Shown one piece after another: positions 25,825-34,417 of a stretch of DNA of 64,000 bases. Both the position numbers and the translations under genes were made by a program. Origin of the DNA: an uncultured Collinsella sp. (GTDB lineage: Bacteria; Actinomycetota; Coriobacteriia; Coriobacteriales; Coriobacteriaceae); assembly GCA_934667065.1 (NCBI GenBank), contig CAKULD010000001.1:378684-442683 (forward strand). Direction: 5' to 3'. The stretch's first letter is position 1. Every line of letters starts with the position of its first letter. Under the pieces are notes generated by a model that made no database searches, had not been told where the DNA came from, and saw only the letters and a list, made by a program, of their open reading frames with translations.

Positions 25825-26280
25825 ATGAAGATCGTGGTGAGCGCCTGTTTGATGGGCGAGAGCTGTAAGTACAACGGGCGTGACAATTATCATCGCGAGT
25901 TGGTCGAGGCGTGCGAGCGAACGGACACCAAGGTGCTGCTAGTGTGTCCCGAGGTCTTTGGCGGCTTGCCGACGCCGCGCGACCCGTCCGAGATCGTGGA
26001 GGGCGAAGTCTGTACCTGCAAGGGCATATCGGTCGATCGCGAGTTTCGCCTGGGTGCGCAGCGTGCGCTCGATATGTGCGAGCAGGCGGGCGGGCCGTCC
26101 GAGATTGCAGCGTGCATCCTGCAGGACCGTAGCCCCTCGTGCGGTACGGGCCGTATCTACGACGGCACCTTTAGCGGCACGCTCGTCGCGGGCAACGGCG
26201 TCTTTGTCGACTTGCTTCTCCGCCACGGCTACCGCGTAATCCCAGCAAGCGAATTCGACCCCAGCATGTTGCGGCAATAA
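25825..26280 (+). CDS. DUF523 family protein
   Basis: A cytosolic protein of 151 residues. The DUF523 signature is visible: VSACLMGESCKYNG at the N-terminus, LLVCPEVFGGLPTPRDP (about residues 38-54), and CILQDRSPSCGTGRIYDGTFSG (in two parts, about 95-116), with conserved Cys residues. The molecular function of this family is not established. ATG 25825 is preferred over 25819 because GAGGTGGG lies about 7 nt upstream. The gene converges with the alcohol dehydrogenase. Confidence 0.88.
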   Translation: MKIVVSACLMGESCKYNGRDNYHRELVEACERTDTKVLLVCPEVFGGLPTPRDPSEIVEGEVCTCKGISVDREFRLGAQRALDMCEQAGGPSEIAACILQDRSPSCGTGRIYDGTFSGTLVAGNGVFVDLLLRHGYRVIPASEFDPSMLRQ

Positions 26281-26325
26281 AAACCCACCACAAAGGTGCC
26301 TGTCCCCTTTGTGGTGGTTTTGGTT
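26281..26325. repeat. Palindromic repeat of the GGGGACAGGCACC family; likely bidirectional terminator
   Basis: AAACCCACCACAAAGG pairs with CCTTTGTGGTGG(T)TTT around TGCCTGTC. It lies between two convergent genes. An inverted, nearly identical copy is at 33892-33935. Confidence 0.8.
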
Positions 26326-26331
26326 TAGGGT

Positions 26332-27414
26332 CTAGAGGGTGTGGCCGTAGGCGTCGGCGGCCTTGATGGCGGCGGCGAACTTCTCGTCAGTGAAGGGCTC
26401 CGGGTTGCCCTGCTTCCACTCGTTGGTGTTATGCGCGTGCTCGCACAGGGCCGGGATATCGGCCTCGGAAAGGCCAACCTGCTCAAGCGTCACGGGCAGG
26501 CCCATCTGCTTGTTAAAGGCGGCGTAGCGCTCCAAGTTTTCGGTGTCGCCCGTGTAGGTGAACAGCACCAGCACGCCCAGGCTCACGACCTCGCCGTGCA
26601 GGTAATGGCCCTCGCGCGGAATAGCGCAGGTGGCGTTGTAGAACGCATGCGCCACGCTGGAGTTGTAGTAGTAATCGTTTTGGTTGGTGAGGTTCGAGAC
26701 GTAGCCCGTATTGACCACGATATCGAGCGCGATCTGCTTTACGGCCTCGGTCGACAGGTCCTGACGCACGTCCTCAAGACCCTGTACGCCATAGGTAAAC
26801 AGCGGCTCGGAGCAAGTGTGGGCGAGTGCCAGGCCAAGACCGGCGGTGTGCTCCGGGTTTCCGGCGCTCGCGGCATACTCTACCTCGGGCTGCTTGGACA
26901 GGGCGTCGCCCACGCCAGCCCAGAAGTACTCCGCCGGTGCCTCGGCGATGATCTTGGGGTTAATGAAGATGTGCGCCGGGCGGTTGGGGTACGAGTAGCC
27001 CTCGAGCGATCCGTCGTCGTTGTATACGACGGCGATCGCGGTGGCAGCCGAGCAGTTGGAGCAGATCGTCGGCACGGTAAAGACAATCTTATTGAGCTCA
27101 ATCGCCGCCGTCTTGACGGTGTCGAGCGCCTTGCCGCCGCCGCACGCGATGAGCACGTCGGCATCCTGGCAAGCGGGGGAGTTCACGACCTTGGCGATGT
27201 TGGCACGCGTGCTGTTGGTGCCGTACACGCGCGTCTCCAAGATCTCGACGTCGGTATCCGCCAGCGCGGCCTCGATGCCGGGCAGCGCTGCGGCAAGTGC
27301 GCGCTTGCCGCCAATGATGGCGACCTTCTTCGCCCCGTATTCTGCCAGCGCCGCGGGGAGCTCGTTAAAGCAATCCTCGCCCACGGTGTAATCGCTCATT
27401 CCAATCGTACGCAT
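26332..27414 (-). CDS. Iron-containing alcohol dehydrogenase / glycerol dehydrogenase-like protein
   Basis: An NAD(P)-dependent group III dehydrogenase of 360 residues. The dinucleotide site is IACGGGKALDTVKTAA (about residues 89-104), followed by TVPTICSNCSAATAIAVVY. Candidate metal ligands are the Asp of AGVGDALSK (about 175), a His in SVAHAFYNA (about 255) and another in HYLHGEVVSLGVL (about 270). It resembles GldA-type enzymes, but the substrate cannot be assigned. It stands alone, diverging from the ileS leader. Confidence 0.85.
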   Translation of the reverse strand: MRTIGMSDYTVGEDCFNELPAALAEYGAKKVAIIGGKRALAAALPGIEAALADTDVEILETRVYGTNSTRANIAKVVNSPACQDADVLIACGGGKALDTVKTAAIELNKIVFTVPTICSNCSAATAIAVVYNDDGSLEGYSYPNRPAHIFINPKIIAEAPAEYFWAGVGDALSKQPEVEYAASAGNPEHTAGLGLALAHTCSEPLFTYGVQGLEDVRQDLSTEAVKQIALDIVVNTGYVSNLTNQNDYYYNSSVAHAFYNATCAIPREGHYLHGEVVSLGVLVLFTYTGDTENLERYAAFNKQMGLPVTLEQVGLSEADIPALCEHAHNTNEWKQGNPEPFTDEKFAAAIKAADAYGHTL

Positions 27415-27555
27415 AAGCGCCTTCTTTCCTTGGGTAAAGTACTCTCTGGTATTTTGCTCCTAAGGTTTACGCACGACACCGAGAATTTCATAAATATGAA
27501 AAGCAGCATTGAGGGTTTTTGCCAGCGGCGGAGCGTGCTACCATACAGCGCATAA

Positions 27556-27860
27556 GCGTTGATGGGGACGAGTAGTCGGCCGTCCGCATGCCACAGAGAG
27601 CGGGGAGCGCTGAGATCCCGTGCATGCGACCGATGAAAATCACCCCGGAGCTGCGGTCCCAACGGACGCGCCGTATAGGCCCGTCTCAGTAGACATCGCC
27701 GAGATGGTCGTCGATACAGGCCAGCCGAGTAACGGATGCGAGCGCGCGGCAACGCGGGCGAGGGCATCTAAGCTGGGTGGTTAAGCGAAGAGCTTTTGCG
27801 GGCACGCTGCCCGTTTTGCGGCGCTTCGTCCCAGCTTGCAGGGACGGGCGCTTTTTTTGG
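27556..27860 (+). promoter_or_regulatory. T-box riboswitch (isoleucine) controlling ileS
   Basis: A structured leader of about 300 nt. The antiterminator is clear. AAGCTGGG (27770-27777) pairs with CCCAGCTT (27830-27837), and AAGCG (27783-27787) pairs with CGCTT (27822-27826). The bulge TGGT (27778-27781) is complementary to an uncharged tRNA ACCA end. The competing terminator follows. Stem I carries an AGTA element near 27567, and a candidate ATC (Ile) specifier at 27639-27641 followed by A. The codon assignment is inferred from the downstream gene. Confidence 0.88.
27821..27858 (+). terminator. T-box-controlled terminator upstream of ileS
   Basis: GCGCTTCGTCCC pairs with GGGACGGGCGC (one bulged T) and is followed by seven Ts. 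It is mutually exclusive with the T-box antiterminator, because both use CGTCCC. Confidence 0.87.
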
Positions 27861-27901
27861 TGCCCATAGGGCGTGCGCGCCCATGACAAGAAAGGGGTAC
27901 C

Positions 27902-30703
27902 GTGGCAAACGAGTACAAGCAGACGATGAATCTGCCCAAAACCGGATTTCCCATGCGTGCCGGTCTTTCCAAGTCCGAGCCCAAGCGACTCAAGGACTGG
28001 CAGGACAACAAGGTCTACGAGCAGGTTCTGAAGAAGAACGAGGGCCACAAGAAGTTCGTGCTGCACGACGGCCCTCCGTACGCCAACGGCCCGATCCACA
28101 TCGGCCACGCCATGAACAAGATCTCCAAGGACATGATCAACCGTTACTGGATGATGCAGGGCTGTGAAGTTCCCTATGTCCCCGGTTGGGATTGCCACGG
28201 TCAGCCGATCGAGCATAAGGTCGAGGAGATGCTCGGCACCGAGAAGTTCAATCAGACTTCTACCGCCGAGATCCGCGAGCTGTGCAACAAGTTCGCCGTC
28301 GAGAACATCGAGCTCCAGAAGGCCGGTTTCCGCCGTCTGGGCGTGCTCGGCGACTGGGATAACCCCTATCTGACGCTCTATCACCAGCACGATGCCGCCG
28401 ATATCGAGGTCTTTAAGGCCATGTTCGATAAGGGCATGATTTATCGTGGCCACAAGCCGGTCCACTGGTGCAAGCACTGCCATACCGCGCTGGCCGAGGC
28501 CGAGATCGAGTATTCCGACGAGACGAGCCCCTCCATCTTCGTGCGCTTTGAGATGACCTCCAAGCCCGCCGGCCTGGAGAACTTCGACGGCCCGGTCGAC
28601 TTTATCATCTGGACGACCACGCCGTGGACCATCCCCTCCGACCAGGCCGTTTCCCTTAAGCCCGGCGCCGCCTATGTCGCTGTTGAGCGCGACGGTCGCG
28701 CCGAGGTTATGCTTGAGGACCTGGCTCCCAAGTGCTGCGAGGAGTTTGGCTGGGAGTACACCCCGGTCATGGTCGACGGCAAGCCCTATGTGGTTCCCGC
28801 CGAGACCTTCCACCACATCCACTACAAGCAGCCGATCTTTGACGGTGTTGAGGGCGTGGCCCTGCTGGCCGATTACGTCGGTGTCGACGACGGTACCGGT
28901 ATCGTCCACAACTCGCCCGGCCACGGCGTCGACGACTACTTCGCCTGCCTCAAAGAGGGCATCACCGACATCTGCATGCCGGTCGATGACGACGGCAAGT
29001 TCTACACCGGCGAGGAGTTCGGCACTGGCGGCCCCTTCAGCGGTATGGACACCGACGAGGCCAACCCGCACATCATCGAGTTCCTGCGCGAGCGCGGCAC
29101 CCTGGTTCTGGAGAAGAAGATCACGCACAGCTATCCGCACTGCTGGCGCTGCAAGCACCCCGTGCTGTTCCGTGCCACCGACCAGTGGTTTGTCTCGATG
29201 GACAAGACGGGTCTGCGCGAGCAGGCCGGCAAAGAGGTCCGCGAGAACGTTAAGTGGTATCCGGCCCATGCCGCCAACCGCATTGGCGCCATGGTCGAGC
29301 AGCGTCCCGACTGGTGCATCAGCCGTCAGCGCAACTGGGGCGTGCCCATCCCCAGCTACACCTGCGCCGACTGCGGCGAGAAGGTCATGAACGACGCCAC
29401 GCTCGACGCCGTTATCAAGCTCTTCCACGAGAAGGGCTCTGACGCCTGGTTCACCGACGCTCCCGAGAGCTACCTGGGCGAGGCCTGCGTCTGCCCCAAG
29501 TGCGGCGGCCATCACCTCAAGGCCGATAAGGACATTCTCGACGTGTGGTGGGACTCCGGCGTCTCCTGGAAGGCCGTCTGCGAGTACCGTCCCGAGCTGG
29601 AGTATCCGGCGGACGTGTACCTCGAGGGCTCCGACCAGCACCGCGGTTGGTTCCAGAGCTCGCTGCTCACCTCGGTGGGCGCCAACGGTCACGCTCCGTA
29701 CAAGGCAGTCGTCTCGCAGGGCTTTACGCTCGACGGCCAAGGCCGCAAGATGTCCAAGTCGCTCGGCAACGTCATCGACCCCAACAAGGTCTGTGACGAG
29801 ATGGGCGCCGACATCATCCGTCTGTGGGTTGCCTCCGTCGACACCAGCTCCGATGTGTCCATCGACCACGAGATTCTCGCTCGTACGTCCGATGCCTACC
29901 GTCGTTTCCGCAACACGCTGCGCTTCTTGCTCTCTGAGCTCGAGGGTCAGTTTGAGCCCGAGACCGACGGCGTCGCCTTTGCCGACCTGCTGCCGCTCGA
30001 CAAGCTCATGGTTGCCCGTCTGACCCAGGTCCAGGCCGAGGTCGACGACGCTTACTCTTGCTACGAGTTCCCGCGTGCCTACCGTGCGCTTTATGACTTC
30101 GTGGTTACCGAGCTGTCCAATGTGTACCTCGACGCCCTGAAGGACCGTCTGTACTGCGATAAGCCCGGCTCGCTTGAGCGCCGCAGCGCCCAGACCGTTC
30201 TGGCCGAGCTTTTCTCGATGCTCATGCGCGACCTGCAGCCGATCCTGTCCTACACTGTCGACGAGGCCATGGCCTATGCGCCCGCCGGCTGTGTCGATCA
30301 CCAGAAGTACGCTGCGCTGCTCGATTGGTACAAGTCGCCCATTACGGTCGATGAGGCTAACGAGTTTGAGGGCGTGCTCGAGGCTTCGCTCGAGCTCCGT
30401 AGCGCTGTGACCAAGGCCCTTGAGGATGCCCGCTCCGCCGGTACCTTCACCAAGAGCCAGCAGGTCCGCGTCAAGGCGGTCGTTCCCGCCGAGATGTACG
30501 CGCTGCTGACCGGTGACAAGGCCGTTGACCTGGCCGAGTTCTACATCGTCTCTGATGTTGAGCTGACCCAGGGCGAGGAGCTTTCCGTTGCCATCGAGGC
30601 TGCCGAGGGCGAGTGCTGCGATCGTTGCTGGAACTACCGCACCACCGTCGGCGAGTACAACGGCCACGCGCATATTTGTAAACGCTGCGCTGACGCGCTG
30701 TAG
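27902..30703 (+). CDS. ileS: Isoleucyl-tRNA synthetase
   Basis: A class I aminoacyl-tRNA synthetase of 933 residues. HIGH motif: GPIHIGHAMNK (about residue 63). The editing domain includes WTTTPWTIPSDQAVSL. KMSKS motif: GRKMSKSLGN (about 616). A C-terminal zinc-finger segment reads CCDRCWNY...ICKRC. The start is GTG 27902 after an AAGAAAGGGG ribosome-binding site. Transcription is controlled by the T-box leader immediately upstream and ends at a strong hairpin. Confidence 0.98.
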   Translation: MANEYKQTMNLPKTGFPMRAGLSKSEPKRLKDWQDNKVYEQVLKKNEGHKKFVLHDGPPYANGPIHIGHAMNKISKDMINRYWMMQGCEVPYVPGWDCHGQPIEHKVEEMLGTEKFNQTSTAEIRELCNKFAVENIELQKAGFRRLGVLGDWDNPYLTLYHQHDAADIEVFKAMFDKGMIYRGHKPVHWCKHCHTALAEAEIEYSDETSPSIFVRFEMTSKPAGLENFDGPVDFIIWTTTPWTIPSDQAVSLKPGAAYVAVERDGRAEVMLEDLAPKCCEEFGWEYTPVMVDGKPYVVPAETFHHIHYKQPIFDGVEGVALLADYVGVDDGTGIVHNSPGHGVDDYFACLKEGITDICMPVDDDGKFYTGEEFGTGGPFSGMDTDEANPHIIEFLRERGTLVLEKKITHSYPHCWRCKHPVLFRATDQWFVSMDKTGLREQAGKEVRENVKWYPAHAANRIGAMVEQRPDWCISRQRNWGVPIPSYTCADCGEKVMNDATLDAVIKLFHEKGSDAWFTDAPESYLGEACVCPKCGGHHLKADKDILDVWWDSGVSWKAVCEYRPELEYPADVYLEGSDQHRGWFQSSLLTSVGANGHAPYKAVVSQGFTLDGQGRKMSKSLGNVIDPNKVCDEMGADIIRLWVASVDTSSDVSIDHEILARTSDAYRRFRNTLRFLLSELEGQFEPETDGVAFADLLPLDKLMVARLTQVQAEVDDAYSCYEFPRAYRALYDFVVTELSNVYLDALKDRLYCDKPGSLERRSAQTVLAELFSMLMRDLQPILSYTVDEAMAYAPAGCVDHQKYAALLDWYKSPITVDEANEFEGVLEASLELRSAVTKALEDARSAGTFTKSQQVRVKAVVPAEMYALLTGDKAVDLAEFYIVSDVELTQGEELSVAIEAAEGECCDRCWNYRTTVGEYNGHAHICKRCADAL

Positions 30704-30743
30704 GTTACGGTTAAGCGGCGTTTTCTTAGCTTGTGGCAAGTTG

Positions 30744-30780
30744 AGCGGCATTCCGTTTTTCGGAATGTCGCTTTCTTTTT
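30744..30780 (+). terminator. Terminator of ileS
   Basis: AGCGGCATTCCG pairs with CGGAATGTCGCT (one G.T) around a TTTTT loop and is followed by TTCTTTTT. The next 110 bp are A+T rich and hold no gene. Confidence 0.88.
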
Positions 30781-30892
30781 ATGCTGGTTATTTATCTGGC
30801 GTTATCGAATATGTCGTGCGTTTGGCGTATGGCAATATAAGATGGTTCTTTGCGTTAAACGTAATTCGATTCTCTGAGGGTAGGGGATTTCT

Positions 30893-31492
30893 TTGGGTCG
30901 TTTTGCTGATATGACGCCGCCTTTGCGGTGGCGGTTGGGGGTTGCTGATGGGGTGGCGCTCTTCGTGCTGCTGGTTGATCAGCTGACCAAGCTTGCGGTT
31001 CGTGCCGTGGGCGATGCGCTGCATGTGACCGTTATCCCCGGCGTGATCGACTTTATGTTTGTCCGCAATATCGGTGCTGCCTTTAGCATGGGCGAGGGGC
31101 ATGGCGCGGCGTTTGCCGTGTTGGCGCTGGCGGTCATTGTCGCCATTGCCGTCTACCTTGTTCGAGCTCCCCAACTGGCTCAACTCGAGGTCGTTGGTAT
31201 GGCCATGGTTGCGGGCGGTGCCATCGGCAATGCGATCGATCGCCTTGCCCTGGGTTTCGTGACCGATTTTATTGCCACCACCTTCATCGATTTCCCTGTC
31301 TTCAATGTGGCCGATATCGGCATAACCGTGGGCGTCGTGCTCGCCGTCTTTGGCTACATGTTTTTGAGCCCTGCCGCCCGCGAGGTCGATGCGACCGCTG
31401 AGCTCAATGCCCGTGACGAGGCCCGCGCCAAGCGCAAGGCTAAGCAACGTGGGGAACGTGCCCGCAAGATTCGCGAAAGGAATGAGCGCTAA
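30893..31492 (+). CDS. lspA: Lipoprotein signal peptidase (signal peptidase II)
   Basis: An integral membrane aspartyl protease that cleaves prolipoproteins. Motifs seen are VDQLTKLAV in helix 1, NIGAAFSMGEG, the catalytic Asp in GGAIGNAIDRLALGFVTDFI, and the second Asp in FNVADIGITVGV. Four hydrophobic helices span about residues 15-160. A basic, Arg/Lys-rich cytoplasmic tail of about 40 residues extends beyond the usual end. The start is TTG 30893, 5 nt after GGGGA; ATG 30911 is an alternative. The TAATG overlap with rluD shows coupling, the common lspA-rluD pair. Confidence 0.94.
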   Translation: MGRFADMTPPLRWRLGVADGVALFVLLVDQLTKLAVRAVGDALHVTVIPGVIDFMFVRNIGAAFSMGEGHGAAFAVLALAVIVAIAVYLVRAPQLAQLEVVGMAMVAGGAIGNAIDRLALGFVTDFIATTFIDFPVFNVADIGITVGVVLAVFGYMFLSPAAREVDATAELNARDEARAKRKAKQRGERARKIRERNER

Positions 31493-32505
31493 TGGCCGAC
31501 ATCCATATTCTCGTTGCCGACGATTGCGCTGGTCAGCGCCTCGATGCCTATCTGGGCGCCAATGATGGCTGCCCCACGCGCTCTGCCTGCGCGCATCTGA
31601 TCGAGGGCGGTGCCGTCATCGTCAACGGCGAGACCTGCCTGTCAAAAAAGTACGCCGTGAACGCCGGCGACCGCATCTCGGTCGATCTTCCCGAGCCGCA
31701 CGATCCGGCCGATGTGATTCCCGAGGCCATTCCGCTCGATATTCGCTACGAGGACGATTACCTCATCGTGCTTTCCAAGCAGCGCGGCCTGGTGTGCCAT
31801 CCGGCGCACGGTCACGAGAGTGGCACCCTGGCAAACGCCCTGGTCTACCACTGTGGCATCGACCATCTGGGTACGGTACAGGGCGAGGATCGTCCCGGCA
31901 TCGTGCATCGCCTGGACCGTGATACCTCCGGCCTTATGCTCGCCGCCAAGGACGACGATACCCAGCGCGCGCTTCAAAATCTTATCCGCACGCGAACGCT
32001 CGACCGACGCTATATCACGCTCGTTCACGGACACATTGCCATGGACGAGGGCACCATCAATACCGGTATCGCCCGCTCCACACGCGATCGCGTAAAGATG
32101 GCGGTCTCGGACGACCCGTTTGCGCGTCAGGCCATCACGACCTTTAAGGTGCTCGAGCGCTTTGACTCTTCGCGATTCGACGATGGCTATACGCTTGTGG
32201 AGTGCCACCTGTTCACGGGTCGCACGCATCAGATTCGCGTTCACATGCGCCATATCAACCATGCCTGCGTGGGCGATCCGCTCTACGGCAAATGCGATGC
32301 GCGCGCCGATCAGGGCCTGACCAGGCAATTCCTGCATTCCTGGCGCGTGGCGTTCGACCATCCCGTGACGGGGGAGCGCGTTGAGTGCCGCGACGAGCTG
32401 CCGTGGGATCTTGCCGCTGTCCTTGACGACCTGGCCCCGCGCTCGCTTGGCCGCACCTCCGCTGGCGACGACATCGTCCCCCAGCTCGGTCTGCTCGAAG
32501 CCTAG
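31492..32505 (+). CDS. rluD: RluD-type 23S rRNA pseudouridine synthase
   Basis: An RluA-family enzyme of 337 residues. An N-terminal S4 RNA-binding domain (QRLDAYLGANDGCPTRSACAHLI in two parts, about residues 13-70) precedes the synthase core. The catalytic Asp is in GIVHRLDRDTSGLMLAAK (about residue 140), followed by VECHLFTGRTHQIRVHMRH. RluD-like enzymes modify helix 69 of 23S rRNA; the exact target here is inferred. The gene starts inside the lspA stop. Confidence 0.92.
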   Translation: MADIHILVADDCAGQRLDAYLGANDGCPTRSACAHLIEGGAVIVNGETCLSKKYAVNAGDRISVDLPEPHDPADVIPEAIPLDIRYEDDYLIVLSKQRGLVCHPAHGHESGTLANALVYHCGIDHLGTVQGEDRPGIVHRLDRDTSGLMLAAKDDDTQRALQNLIRTRTLDRRYITLVHGHIAMDEGTINTGIARSTRDRVKMAVSDDPFARQAITTFKVLERFDSSRFDDGYTLVECHLFTGRTHQIRVHMRHINHACVGDPLYGKCDARADQGLTRQFLHSWRVAFDHPVTGERVECRDELPWDLAAVLDDLAPRSLGRTSAGDDIVPQLGLLEA

Positions 32506-32587
32506 CCAGTATTAGGTGGTTTCTTGAACGCCCCTAGCCTGCGGTAAGATATACGGTTGTTTACGTAACGCGTTCTCGGGAGCCTGC

Positions 32588-33883
32588 ATGCTCGCCTTTT
32601 TACAAACCAACACGCCCATCGTGATCTTCAACCAGATTGTGGTCACGTTGCTCACGGTCTGCTTCCTGTATCAGGTGGTCTTCTTTGTCATTGGCGCTCT
32701 CCGCGGTGAGGTCGCGCCACCCAAGGCCAAAAAGCTCCATCGCTACGCCTTCTTCATTGCGGCGCATAACGAGGAGGCGGTAATCGCCAACCTCGTGCGC
32801 TCCATTAAGGACCAGGATTATCCGTCCGAGCTTATCGAAGTCTTTGTCGTCGCCGATGCCTGTACCGACAACACCGCGCAGCTCGCGCGCGAGGCCGGCG
32901 CTATCGTCTACGAGCGTAACGACCTTGCCCGCAAGGGTAAGAGCTGGGTCATGGACTTTGGTTTCGATCGTATCCTCAACGAGTATCCCGACACGTTTGA
33001 GGGCTACTTTATCTTCGACGCGGATAACGTTATCTCCCGCGATTACGTCTCCAAGATGAACGATGCCTTTGACCAGGGTTTCCATGTGGTCACGAGCTAT
33101 CGTAATTCTAAGAACTTTGGCAGCTCATGGATTTCGGCCGCCAACGCCACCTGGTATCTGCGCGAGGCGCGCTTCCTCAACAATGCGCGCAATATCTGCA
33201 AGACGTCCTGTGCCGTTTCGGGTTCGGGTTACCTGATCTCGGCGAGCGTGATCGAGGGTATGCACGGTTGGCAGTTCCATACGCTGACCGAGGACATCCA
33301 GTTCACCACGTTCTGCGCCATTCACGGTATTCGCATCGGTTATGCGCCGGCGGAGTTCTTCGACGAGCAGCCGGTGACGTTTAAGGCGTCTTGGAAGCAA
33401 CGTATGCGTTGGACCAAGGGCTTCTACCAGGTGTTCTTTACCTATGGCAAGCATCTGGTCAAGTCGACGTTTCGCTATCACCGCTTTGCCGCCTACGATA
33501 TGTTCATGACCATCGCGCCGGGCATGCTGCTGTCCTTGATCTCCATGCTCGCCAACGCTACCTTCCTCATCGTGGGCGGGCTCTCGCACGGCTTCTTGGC
33601 TACCGAGGTCGAGATGCAGGCTTGTGCCGCCTCGCTCATCATGACCTTTGCGATGATGTACCAAACCTTCTTTATTCTGGCGCTGCTTACGACCATCTTT
33701 GAGTACAAACACATTCACTGTGCGCAAAAATGGCGCTTGGTGACCAACCTGTTTACCTTCCCGATCTTTATGTTCAGCTATATCCCCATCACGGTGGCCG
33801 CGCTGTTCCTGAAGGTCGACTGGGTCCCGACACAGCACGCCGTCAGCGTAACCCTCGACGAGGTTATGCAAGGCGCCAAATAA
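32588..33883 (+). CDS. Membrane-associated family 2 glycosyltransferase
   Basis: A processive-type GT2 enzyme of 431 residues. The N-terminal membrane helix (about residues 10-38) is followed by a GT-A domain: AFFIAAHNEEAVIANLV, FVVADACTDNTAQLAREAGA, a metal-binding DADN (about 142), and TEDIQFTTFC (about 238). A Q-x-x-R-W motif (KQRMRWTKGFYQ, about 270) is typical of cellulose/chitin synthase-like enzymes. Three or four C-terminal helices follow. It probably elongates a surface polysaccharide or glycolipid; the sugar is unknown. No other glycan genes are adjacent. Confidence 0.87.
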   Translation: MLAFLQTNTPIVIFNQIVVTLLTVCFLYQVVFFVIGALRGEVAPPKAKKLHRYAFFIAAHNEEAVIANLVRSIKDQDYPSELIEVFVVADACTDNTAQLAREAGAIVYERNDLARKGKSWVMDFGFDRILNEYPDTFEGYFIFDADNVISRDYVSKMNDAFDQGFHVVTSYRNSKNFGSSWISAANATWYLREARFLNNARNICKTSCAVSGSGYLISASVIEGMHGWQFHTLTEDIQFTTFCAIHGIRIGYAPAEFFDEQPVTFKASWKQRMRWTKGFYQVFFTYGKHLVKSTFRYHRFAAYDMFMTIAPGMLLSLISMLANATFLIVGGLSHGFLATEVEMQACAASLIMTFAMMYQTFFILALLTTIFEYKHIHCAQKWRLVTNLFTFPIFMFSYIPITVAALFLKVDWVPTQHAVSVTLDEVMQGAK

Positions 33884-33891
33884 CCACCATC

Positions 33892-33935
33892 AAAACCACC
33901 ACAATGGGGACAGGCACCTTGTGGTGGTTTTTTCT
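33892..33935. repeat. Palindromic repeat of the GGGGACAGGCACC family with T run
   Basis: AAAACCACCACAA pairs with TTGTGGTGGTTTT around TGGGGACAGGCACC. This is the inverted counterpart of the repeat at 26281-26325. The T run suggests it also terminates the glycosyltransferase gene. Confidence 0.8.
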
Positions 33936-33963
33936 TTTTAGATACGGCTCGAGGAGGTGCTCG

Positions 33964-34386
33964 ATGGGCTATATCCCGTTTTGGTTTTGCGCCATCGTTG
34001 GCGCCGTTATCGATTTGCGTGAACGGCGGTTCCCGAATGTGCTTGCCGGGGTTTGTGCCTTGGCAGCGCTTGCGGGGGTTTGGCTCGATCGTGGCATGGA
34101 CACGGCTCTTGACCATGCTGGTCTTGCCGTCATCGTCTATCTTGCGCTCGTGCTCACCGAGTCTCTCTGGCGGCGCCTTTGCCAAGCCCCAGGGATTGGC
34201 ATGGGGGATGCCAAGGCGCTCTTCGCGCTTTGCACGCTTGATCCCATGGGCGGCATTGTGGCATTTGCCGCCGCGCTCCTGGTCCTCGCCCTCTCCTGCC
34301 TCATCACAAAATCGCGCTCGCTGCCATTGCTGCCGTTTTTGATGCCGATTTTTGCCATAATCGAGGTCGTGGGCTGCACGCTGTAA
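33964..34386 (+). CDS. Prepilin peptidase-like membrane protein (A24 family)
   Basis: A 140-residue hydrophobic protein with four or five membrane helices. The two aspartyl-protease signatures of A24 peptidases are present: VIDLRERRFPN (about residues 14-24) and GIGMGDAKALFAL (GxGD, about 78-90). It is much smaller than full prepilin peptidases and lacks the methyltransferase domain, like TadV/CpaA enzymes. No pilin or secretion genes lie nearby. A GAGGAGG site precedes ATG 33964. It could be a minimal processing peptidase acting on pilins encoded elsewhere. Confidence 0.75.
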   Translation: MGYIPFWFCAIVGAVIDLRERRFPNVLAGVCALAALAGVWLDRGMDTALDHAGLAVIVYLALVLTESLWRRLCQAPGIGMGDAKALFALCTLDPMGGIVAFAAALLVLALSCLITKSRSLPLLPFLMPIFAIIEVVGCTL

Positions 34387-34417
34387 CTACCTGCGCGTCC
34401 TTCTTAAGGAGCATGCC

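Noticed and set aside
27396..27767. Reading frame overlapping the ileS leader on the minus strand
   Set aside because: It covers the T-box Stem I region and the promoter area of the dehydrogenase; no ribosome-binding site and no recognisable domain.
27686..30751. 1021-residue antisense reading frame opposite ileS
   Set aside because: Same codon-bias shadow; it runs through the T-box and the entire synthetase gene.
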